From the NCBI GenBank assembly GCA_945871455.1, contig CAMBXJ010000341.1:1-5075 (forward strand): DNA of 5,075 bases. Direction: 5' to 3'. Made by a program: the position numbers and the translations under genes. Under the pieces are notes generated by a model. The model did not search any database, was not told the origin of the DNA, and worked only from the letters and a program-made list of their open reading frames with translations. Below are positions 1 to 5,075 of this stretch, piece after piece. Origin of the DNA: Asaia bogorensis (GTDB lineage Bacteria > Pseudomonadota > Alphaproteobacteria > Acetobacterales > Acetobacteraceae). Each line of letters opens with the position of its first letter. Within the stretch, counting starts at the first letter, position 1.

Positions 1-1
1 C

Positions 2-478
2 GTGCGGGCGACGGCGCTCAGCCAGGCGGTCCAGGCCCGCCTGCTCGCCAACCAACCCGCGCGCGCCGTGGATTTGGCCAGCGAAGCCCTGCAATTGACC
101 CCGGCCAGCGCCACCTTTCTCATCCAACGCGCCATCGCAGCCAAGGCTCTTGGCCGGCGCGACCTGGCGATCGACGACCTGACCAAGGCGTTGGTCCTCG
201 ATCCCGGCCGAGCGGATGTGCTGGTGATGCGCGCCGGTATCCTGCGTGCTTTGGGGCGCCTTGCCCCAGCCGCAAAGGATTTGGAACAGGCGATTGCGTT
301 GGCCGCGGACGATCCGGAAATCCTACTGGAACGCGGGATTCTGCGTCAGAGGATGGGCAACGTGTCCGGCGCCCGGGCCGATTGGAGCCGCATTCTGGAA
401 CTCGATCCGGACAGCGAGGCCGCCGATCTCGCGGAACAGAACCTGGCGCTGCTGGATGCCGGGCCGCCACGGCGCTGA
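2..478 (+). CDS. Tetratricopeptide-repeat protein, C-terminal part (5' truncated by the window)
   Basis: This is the end of a protein built of TPR helix-turn-helix repeats, which normally serve as protein-protein docking surfaces. The visible 158 residues divide into about four 34-residue units, at residues 3-36, 37-70, 71-104 and 105-138. Each unit ends in the typical repeat close: A-L-x-L-x-P at 29-34, A-L-V-L-D-P at 63-68, A-I-A-L-A at 97-101 and I-L-E-L-D-P at 131-136. Gly at the turn between helices recurs (G51, G85, G119). A short tail ending in Pro-Pro-Arg-Arg follows the last repeat. The frame is open to the left edge, so the GTG at position 2 is probably an internal valine codon and the real start is upstream. 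No signal peptide, membrane segment or enzymatic domain is visible in this part. The partner and pathway cannot be told. It is separated by 176 bases from the transporter operon, and nothing ties it functionally to that operon. Confidence 0.85.
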   Translation: MRATALSQAVQARLLANQPARAVDLASEALQLTPASATFLIQRAIAAKALGRRDLAIDDLTKALVLDPGRADVLVMRAGILRALGRLAPAAKDLEQAIALAADDPEILLERGILRQRMGNVSGARADWSRILELDPDSEAADLAEQNLALLDAGPPRR

Positions 479-654
479 GAATCTGACAATTCCGCGATGC
501 ACCGCGCTGCCCGGTCGTCGAATGCTCATGACATTGCGTATGGCGTGTTGCTTCGCAAATGGAAAAGCGACTAGCCTCCATCTTAACGAGACGGTCACGT
601 CCGAAAGAACGCCGCCCGGGGGTCCCCGCAGCGAAGCGAGGAGGTTACGAACGT
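479..654 (+). promoter_or_regulatory. Intergenic region upstream of the transporter operon, presumed promoter region
   Basis: This 176-base gap separates the TPR gene from the binding-protein gene and is the only stretch of its size in the window without a gene. If the operon has its own promoter within the window, it must be here or inside the TPR gene. I see no convincing sigma-70 pair: the best is TTGCTT at 548-553 with TAGCCT at 572-577 (18-base spacer), which is poor at the -10. An imperfect inverted repeat, TTGC-TTC-GCAA at 548-558, overlaps the would-be -35 and could be part of an operator, but its arms are only four bases. I see no intrinsic terminator with a T tract for the TPR gene, so read-through into the operon cannot be excluded. 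Confidence 0.35.
638..644 (+). promoter_or_regulatory. Shine-Dalgarno site of the solute-binding protein gene
   Basis: GAGGAGG lies ten bases before the ATG at 655 and is a near-perfect anti-16S match. It decides the start: the frame is open back to an ATG at 559, but that codon has no comparable site, and using it would add 32 Arg-rich residues in front of the Tat leader. Confidence 0.85.
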
Positions 655-2013
655 ATGACGAGGAATATCCTGTCCAAACGGGACGCCACGCGCCGGAAAA
701 TTCTGAAATTCGGTGCCGCGGCATCGGTGCTCCCGTGGGTCCATATCCGCACCGCGGGCGCCGCCGGCAAGCTGAACGTCTTCTTCTGGGATCATTGGGT
801 TCCCGCCGGCAACGTGGTGATCAAGGCGCAAACCGCAGCCTGGGCCGAGAAGAACAAGGTCGAGACCAATGTCGATCTGATCACGTCGATGGGTCAGAAG
901 ACGCTGTTGACGATCAACGCCGAAGCACAGGCAAGACGCGGCCACGACCTGTTCACCATCTCCAACTGGAACGTCCGCGACCATGCGGAGAAACTGGAGC
1001 CGGTCAGCGACATCGTGAAGCGACTGGAAGCTCAATACGGTTCGGCCGACCGGGTGTCGAATTACCTCGGCAAGTACAAGAACGAATGGTTGGGCGTGCC
1101 GTCAAGCTGGGGCACCCAGAACAAGGGCCCGGCCGCGCGCATCAGCATGATGAAAGAGTTTGCCGGGATCGATCTGGTCAAGATGTACCCGGCGGCGAAC
1201 GTGCCGGAAACCGAGGAAGCCAAGGGCTGGACCCTGGATGCGATGCTGAAAGCGGCGGAGGCCTGCCACAAGGCCGGCAAGCCCTTCGCCATCGGCCTGG
1301 GCACCACGCCCGACAACGTCGACACCGCCGGGTCCATATTCGCCGCCTACGGTGCCGAACTGGTCGATTCCAAAGGCAAGATCGCGATCAAGTCCGATGC
1401 GGTCAAACAGGCGTTGGAATATGCGACCAAGCTGGTGAAATGGCTGCCTGACTCCGCGGCAAGTTATGACGACGCATCAAACAACCGGGCCCTGATCGCG
1501 GGCAATTCCGCGCTGATCTGGAACCCCCCCTCGGCCTGGGCGGTTGCCGTGCGCGACGCGCCCGCGATCGCCGCTGACACCTGGCACTTCCCGGCACCGT
1601 TGGGCCCGAAGGGCCGGTTCATGCCGCACAGCATGAACTTCTTCGGCATCTGGGAGTTCGCGCCGAACAAGAGCGCCGCGAAAGAACTCGCCGAATACTT
1701 GATGCAGGCCAACAACGTCGACGAACGCTCGGCCGCCGTGATGGGCTACGACCTGCCGCCATTCCAGAAAATGGCGGACGCCAACGTGTGGGACAAGGTC
1801 GGCCCGCCCGAAGGCACGGTCTACAACTACCCGGTGCGCAAGCAGCATAACCAGGTCGAACACCTGGCGATGATGCCGGCCCCGCCGGAAATCGCGGTGC
1901 AGATGTACAATCGCGGCACCCTGCCCACGATGTTCGCGAAGATCAAATCCGGCCAGACGATCCCGCAAGTGATCGCCTGGGCCACCGAAGAGATCGAGGG
2001 CTTCCTGAGCTGA
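655..2013 (+). CDS. Tat-exported family 1 extracellular solute-binding protein of a CUT1 sugar ABC importer
   Basis: This 452-residue protein is expected to capture a carbohydrate or polyol in the periplasm and hand it to the two permeases encoded downstream. The N-terminus is a twin-arginine leader: basic n-region, T-R-R-K-I-L-K at residues 12-18 (consensus S/T-R-R-x-F-L-K with Ile for Phe), a short weakly hydrophobic stretch at 19-29, and a possible A-G-A cleavage site at 34-36. No lipobox cysteine is present, so it should be soluble. The mature part begins with the K-L-N-V-F-F-W strand typical of the first lobe of SBP_bac_1 proteins, and many aromatic residues follow (W45, W48 and others), in keeping with sugar binding. 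The length is normal for the family. The start at 655 is chosen from the strong ribosome site and the position of the Arg pair. It is first in the four-gene operon. The family and role are well supported by leader, size and context. The ligand is unknown: MalE/UgpB-like is the closest general description, but I cannot name an orthologue. Confidence 0.9.
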   Translation: MTRNILSKRDATRRKILKFGAAASVLPWVHIRTAGAAGKLNVFFWDHWVPAGNVVIKAQTAAWAEKNKVETNVDLITSMGQKTLLTINAEAQARRGHDLFTISNWNVRDHAEKLEPVSDIVKRLEAQYGSADRVSNYLGKYKNEWLGVPSSWGTQNKGPAARISMMKEFAGIDLVKMYPAANVPETEEAKGWTLDAMLKAAEACHKAGKPFAIGLGTTPDNVDTAGSIFAAYGAELVDSKGKIAIKSDAVKQALEYATKLVKWLPDSAASYDDASNNRALIAGNSALIWNPPSAWAVAVRDAPAIAADTWHFPAPLGPKGRFMPHSMNFFGIWEFAPNKSAAKELAEYLMQANNVDERSAAVMGYDLPPFQKMADANVWDKVGPPEGTVYNYPVRKQHNQVEHLAMMPAPPEIAVQMYNRGTLPTMFAKIKSGQTIPQVIAWATEEIEGFLS

Positions 2014-2023
2014 CGAAACCCTA

Positions 2024-2058
2024 TCTGGCCGGATCCTGTGAAAACGGGGCCGGCCGGA
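2024..2058 (+). promoter_or_regulatory. Intercistronic stem-loop between binding protein and first permease
   Basis: The RNA of this 84-base gap can fold into a hairpin. Bases 2024-2032 pair with 2050-2058 in nine consecutive pairs, one of them G-U, with a core of GGCCGG against CCGGCC. After an A/G mismatch, 2034-2036 pair with 2046-2048, leaving a nine-base loop at 2037-2045. No T tract follows, so it does not look like an intrinsic terminator. It begins 10 bases after the binding-protein stop and ends 39 bases before the permease start. By analogy with the malE-malF gap, such a structure would protect the 3' end of the binding-protein message and lower downstream expression. The fold is read by eye; the role is inference. 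Confidence 0.55.
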
Positions 2059-2083
2059 CGGGGATGTCACGTCACCGTTTCCT

Positions 2084-2090
2084 GGCGGAG
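2084..2090 (+). promoter_or_regulatory. Shine-Dalgarno site of the first permease gene
   Basis: GGCGGAG lies seven bases before the ATG at 2098. It favours that start over the in-frame GTG at 2038, which lies inside the loop of the predicted hairpin and has no clear ribosome site in front of it. Confidence 0.7.
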
Positions 2091-2097
2091 ACCCATC

Positions 2098-3054
2098 ATG
2101 GCAGATACCACCAGCACACCCGCGATCGGCCTCGGGCAAGGCACCGCCAACCCACCGGCTAGACGGGTCGGCAGCCTGGCAAAGCTCGGGCGGCGAAAAT
2201 CGGCAATTGCGGTCCTGTTGTGCGTCCCACTGATCGCCATCATTTTCGGCCTGAAAATGTGGCCGACCATCTACGGCATCTATCTCAGCATGCTGAACCG
2301 GAAGATGACCGATTTCATCTTTCTGGACAATTTCATCTTCCTGCTGGGGCGCAACACGTTCCAGATGGTGATGTTTCAGTCCTGCCTCTTTGCCGTCACC
2401 GCTGTCATTCTCAAGGCGACCTTGGGCTTTATCCTCGCCCATCTCATGCACAACATCCACGGCAAGCATGAGCGGATCTGGCGTGGCCTGTTGCTCGTGC
2501 CCTGGGTAATTCCGCTGTCGCTCTCCACGCTGACCTGGTGGTGGCTGCTCGATCCGTCCTATTCGGCGTTGAATTGGACGCTGCAATGGATGGGGCTCAA
2601 TCCGATTTCGTATCTGGGAGAGACCTGGAACGCCCGCATTGTCGTGATCCTGGTCAATACCTGGTTTGGCGCGCCGTTCTTCATGATCATGTATCTGGCG
2701 GCCCTTAAATCGGTGCCGGAGCAGTTGTATGAGGCAGCCTCGATTGATGGCGCCAATGCCTTCCAGAAATTGATCTATGTCACGCTGCCGATGATGCGGA
2801 ACATCATCTCCATCACGATCTTGTACAGCATGATCGTCACCTTCGCTGACTTCGACATCGTTCGCATCCTGACCAACGGCGGACCGCAGGACTCGACACA
2901 TCTGTTCGCGACCTACGCATTCACCATCGGCATCCAGTCCGGCAACATCCCGCGTGGCGCGGCCGTCAGCCTGTTCATGCTGCCGATCCTCGCCACCTTC
3001 GCCTACCTGATCCTGCGTGGCGTGAACAAGCGGAACAAGGAGATCGCCTCGTGA
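2098..3054 (+). CDS. CUT1 ABC sugar importer permease, MalF/UgpA type
   Basis: This is one of the two inner-membrane subunits that form the transport channel. From the ATG at 2098 it has 318 residues, the usual size for UgpA-like permeases. A polar cytoplasmic N-tail (1-34) precedes about six hydrophobic segments, near residues 35-56, 90-117, 130-151, 181-203, 235-255 and 286-307, and the C-tail is Lys/Arg-rich. The binding-protein-dependent permease signature (EAA loop) is complete: E212-A-A, G218, then L230-P231. It forms the coupling helix that sits in the ATPase cleft. T-N-G-G-P at 259-263, after the fifth segment, matches the T-x-G-G-P signature of MalF-type subunits and separates it from the MalG type. 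The gene follows an 84-base gap with a stem-loop after the binding-protein gene, and its stop overlaps the next start in GTGA, which suggests translational coupling. The family call is firm; the substrate is not known. Confidence 0.93.
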   Translation: MADTTSTPAIGLGQGTANPPARRVGSLAKLGRRKSAIAVLLCVPLIAIIFGLKMWPTIYGIYLSMLNRKMTDFIFLDNFIFLLGRNTFQMVMFQSCLFAVTAVILKATLGFILAHLMHNIHGKHERIWRGLLLVPWVIPLSLSTLTWWWLLDPSYSALNWTLQWMGLNPISYLGETWNARIVVILVNTWFGAPFFMIMYLAALKSVPEQLYEAASIDGANAFQKLIYVTLPMMRNIISITILYSMIVTFADFDIVRILTNGGPQDSTHLFATYAFTIGIQSGNIPRGAAVSLFMLPILATFAYLILRGVNKRNKEIAS

Positions 3055-3950
3055 GCACCACAACCGCCGAAAATGCGGCCCGCAACCGCGCCTCCGCCAA
3101 ATCCGGCAGCCTGAGCCGGCAGCGCAAATGGTCCCTGTGGGGCAGCTACACGGCCCTGACCGTCTTCGTGATCATGTTCCTGACGCCACCGTTCTACATG
3201 GTCATGACCAGCCTGAAGACTTCGGCCGAGATCTCCGCCGAAAAGGGCAATCCCTGGATCGTGCAGAATCCGACCATGCAGAATTTCGTCGAGCTCGCGT
3301 CGAGTTCCAGCTTCCAGCGCTACTTCTTCAATTCCGCCTGGGTTACCACGCTGGTGGTGATCATCAGCATGTCGATCGCGATCCTGGCGGCGTTCAGCCT
3401 GGCGCGCATGGGTTTCAAGGGCAGCCAGACCATCGCCACCAGCGTGTTCCTGACCTATCTGGTGCCGCCGTCGTTGCTGTTCATCCCATTGTTCCAGATC
3501 GTCGGCTGGCTCAACCTGATCGACACGACCTGGGTGCTGGTGCTGCTGTTTCCGACGCTTGCGGTGCCGTTCTGCACCTGGATCATGATCGGCTATTTCG
3601 GGTCCATCCCGAAAGAACTGGATGAGGCGGCGCTGATCGACGGAGCCGGCTACATGCAGATCCTGTTCCTGATCTTCATCCCGGTGGCGCTGCCCGGCAT
3701 CATCGCCGCGACGATCTTTGCCTTCACCGTCGGGTGGGGGGCGTTCCTCTATCCGCTCGCGTTTCTCTATAAGGGCGATCAGCTCGTGCTGACGGTCGGT
3801 ATCGTGTCCGAACTGATCCGCGGCGACGTGTTCGCCTGGGGCAAGATCATGGCCGCCTGCGTCATCGGCGCGCTGCCACCGATCCTGATCTACACCTTCC
3901 TCATGGATTACTATATCGCCGGGCTCACCGCCGGCGCCACCAAGGGATAA
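3051..3950 (+). CDS. CUT1 ABC sugar importer permease, MalG/UgpE type
   Basis: This is the second channel-forming subunit, 299 residues, partnering the permease encoded just upstream. The start is a GTG overlapping the previous stop by four bases (GTGA); AAGGAG at 3037-3042, inside the previous gene, lies eight bases before it. The first 30 residues are polar and basic. Hydrophobic segments follow near 32-54, 98-118, 130-152, 161-183, 216-238 and 267-288. The EAA loop runs from E192-A-A through G198 to I210-P211. The segment after it contains G-W-G-A-F-L-Y-P-L at 228-236, where MalG-type proteins carry their W-x-E/x-F-x-x-P/A-L motif. The end, [13 protein letters not shown], matches the C-terminal signature of MalG/UgpE subunits, which reaches toward the ATPase. 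Length is slightly above the usual 270-290 because of the longer N-tail. The substrate cannot be read from the sequence. Confidence 0.93.
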   Translation: MSTTTAENAARNRASAKSGSLSRQRKWSLWGSYTALTVFVIMFLTPPFYMVMTSLKTSAEISAEKGNPWIVQNPTMQNFVELASSSSFQRYFFNSAWVTTLVVIISMSIAILAAFSLARMGFKGSQTIATSVFLTYLVPPSLLFIPLFQIVGWLNLIDTTWVLVLLFPTLAVPFCTWIMIGYFGSIPKELDEAALIDGAGYMQILFLIFIPVALPGIIAATIFAFTVGWGAFLYPLAFLYKGDQLVLTVGIVSELIRGDVFAWGKIMAACVIGALPPILIYTFLMDYYIAGLTAGATKG

Positions 3951-3957
3951 GCAAAAA

Positions 3958-5055
3958 ATGGCCCAGGTTTCTCTGAGGAATATCGTCAAGGAATATGACG
4001 GCGGCGTGCAGGCGGTGAAGGGGATCGAACTGGAGATCGCCGACCACGAATTCGTCGTCCTGGTCGGCCCGTCCGGCTGTGGCAAGTCCACCACGCTGCG
4101 CATGATCGCGGGGTTGGAGGAAATCACCGGCGGCGAAATCTGGATCGGCGGCGACGTGGTCAACGACGTGCCGCCCCGCGATCGCGACATCGCCATGGTC
4201 TTCCAGAATTACGCGCTGTACCCGCATATGAGCGTGTTTGAGAACATGGCGTTCGGCCTGAAACTGCGCAAATTCCCCAAGGATGAGATCAAGCGCCGGG
4301 TTGATGACGCCGCCCGCATGCTGGACATCACGCCGCTGCTGGATCGCAAGCCCCGGGCGCTTTCCGGCGGACAGCGTCAGCGCGTCGCCATGGGACGTGC
4401 CATCGTGCGCAACCCGAAGGTGTTCTTGTTCGATGAGCCGCTGTCGAACCTGGATGCCAAACTGCGCGTGCAGATGCGGACCGAGATCAAGAAGGTCCAT
4501 CAACTCGTTCCCACCACCACCGTCTACGTGACGCATGACCAGGTGGAAGCGATGACCCTCGCCGACCGCGTCGTGGTCATGAACCACGGCATCATCGAGC
4601 AGGTCGGCGCTCCACAGGAACTCTATCACCACCCGGCGACACGGTTCGTGGCGGGGTTCATTGGCTCTCCGGCGATGAATTTCCTGCCCGTGCGCATGAT
4701 CGACGAGGGTGGTCTGAAGGTTCAACTGGCGGACGGAACCAAAATGGCCGTCCCACCCGAGCGCGTGGCGCGCTACAGCCCGCACACGGGCAAGACCATG
4801 ACCCTGGGCATTCGGCCGGAGCATCTGACCGAAACCCATGCGACCGAGAAGCCGGGCGTGCAACTGATGCATGCGCCGGTGGACGTGGTGGAGCCGATGG
4901 GCATGGAAACCCTGGTGCATTTCTTTATCGAAACCGTCGCGGTGTGCGCGCGTGTCGATCCGTCAACCGTCGCCCGCCCGGGTGAACGACTGCCGTTGGC
5001 GGCGGATATGAACAACATGCACCTGATCGACGATAAGACCAATCTGGTGGTTTGA
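3958..5055 (+). CDS. CUT1 ABC sugar importer ATPase, MalK/UgpC type
   Basis: This cytoplasmic subunit should form the homodimer that drives import. Its 365 residues match the MalK/UgpC length. The nucleotide-binding domain (about 1-235) has every motif: Walker [10 protein letters not shown] at 37-45, Q-loop Q83, signature L-S-G-G-Q at 135-139, Walker B ending D159-E160, D-loop S-N-L-D at 163-166, and switch H193 in T-H-D-Q. Nothing catalytic is missing. The remaining 130 residues are the regulatory OB-fold (MOI/TOBE) domain, marked by G-x-R-P-E-H at 284-289, which distinguishes this subfamily from short ATPases. The ATG is seven bases after the stop of the second permease; AAGGGA at 3942-3947, overlapping the end of that gene, is a plausible ribosome site ten bases before it. 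It is the last gene of the operon seen here. ATPases of this type can serve more than one CUT1 importer, so it may not be exclusive to the adjacent permeases. Confidence 0.96.
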   Translation: MAQVSLRNIVKEYDGGVQAVKGIELEIADHEFVVLVGPSGCGKSTTLRMIAGLEEITGGEIWIGGDVVNDVPPRDRDIAMVFQNYALYPHMSVFENMAFGLKLRKFPKDEIKRRVDDAARMLDITPLLDRKPRALSGGQRQRVAMGRAIVRNPKVFLFDEPLSNLDAKLRVQMRTEIKKVHQLVPTTTVYVTHDQVEAMTLADRVVVMNHGIIEQVGAPQELYHHPATRFVAGFIGSPAMNFLPVRMIDEGGLKVQLADGTKMAVPPERVARYSPHTGKTMTLGIRPEHLTETHATEKPGVQLMHAPVDVVEPMGMETLVHFFIETVAVCARVDPSTVARPGERLPLAADMNNMHLIDDKTNLVV

Positions 5056-5060
5056 TCCGC

Positions 5061-5075
5061 GGGGCTTTCCGCCCC
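5061..5075 (+). terminator. Possible transcription terminator hairpin, cut by the window edge
   Basis: Six bases after the ATPase stop, GGGGC at 5061-5065 can pair with GCCCC at 5071-5075 around a TTTCC loop. The preceding GC (5059-5060) could extend the stem if the next bases outside the window are GC. The position directly after the last operon gene fits an intrinsic terminator, but the T tract that would confirm it lies beyond the window. Confidence 0.5.

Noticed and set aside
508..530. GGTCGTCGAATGC resembling a tRNA T-loop
   Set aside because: The T-arm consensus is not met and there is no acceptor stem, anticodon arm or D arm in the surrounding bases.
497..574. Short plus-strand frame of 25 codons in the gap before the operon, possible leader peptide
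   Set aside because: It has no ribosome site in front of its ATG, no run of regulatory codons and no attenuator structure after it; a frame of this length is expected by chance.
611..629. GC-rich inverted repeat CGGGG-GT-CCCCG as a terminator for the TPR gene
   Set aside because: The loop would be two bases, which is too tight, and there is no following T tract; it also lies immediately before the ribosome site of the next gene.
246..1451. 401-codon plus-strand open frame
   Set aside because: It lies out of frame with both the TPR gene and the binding protein, bridges the intergenic gap, and has Arg/Gly/Gln-rich composition without any family feature.
594..2073. GTCACGTC occurs both before the binding protein (594-601) and before the first permease (2066-2073), as a possible shared regulatory site
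   Set aside because: A single shared octamer between two GC-rich gaps is plausible by chance, the distances to the starts differ (61 and 32 bases), and the second copy is part of a GTCAC tandem.
1477..3063. 528-codon open frame on the minus strand, antisense to the binding protein and first permease
   Set aside because: It runs across two well-supported genes and their gap. Its product is rich in Arg, Gln, His, Asp and Gly with no recognisable domain, as expected from the complement of GC3-rich codons.
3003..4196. 397-codon open frame on the minus strand
   Set aside because: It is antisense to the second permease and the Walker A region of the ATPase, with low-complexity His/Asp/Gln/Arg composition and no domain or ribosome site supporting it.
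3925..4920. 331-codon minus-strand open frame with many His residues
   Set aside because: It is the complement of the ATPase gene; the histidines arise from antisense reading of Met/Val codons, not from a metal-binding protein.

Overview
The window reads as GC-rich bacterial chromosome (roughly 60-65% G+C by eye, GC-loaded third codon positions, long antisense shadow frames). The gene style, a Tat-type leader on a sugar-binding protein and a compact CUT1 cassette suggest an alphaproteobacterium. No taxonomic marker is present, so the order cannot be given.

Layout. Positions 2-478 hold the 3' end of a plus-strand gene made of tetratricopeptide repeats; its start lies outside the window. A 176-base non-coding gap follows, which must carry any promoter for the next genes that lies inside the window. 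From 655 to 5055 runs one plus-strand operon of four genes: a Tat-exported family 1 solute-binding protein (655-2013), a MalF/UgpA-type permease (2098-3054), a MalG/UgpE-type permease (3051-3950, overlapping the previous gene by four bases) and a MalK/UgpC-type ATPase (3958-5055). A GC-rich hairpin that could be the start of a terminator sits directly after the ATPase stop, at the window edge.

How they work together. This is a complete CUT1 carbohydrate or polyol importer: a periplasmic receptor, two different membrane subunits each with an EAA coupling loop, and an ATPase expected to act as a homodimer, with all nucleotide-binding motifs intact. Gaps and overlaps between the last three genes are tight. 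The one sizeable gap in the operon (2014-2097), after the binding protein, contains a strong predicted stem-loop without a T tract. That is the usual arrangement for making more binding protein than membrane complex. No catabolic enzyme or regulator is present, so the substrate cannot be assigned.

I found no previously undescribed system. The points most worth checking are the intercistronic stem-loop, the Tat leader and the unknown substrate. Two start sites needed correcting from the longest open frame.
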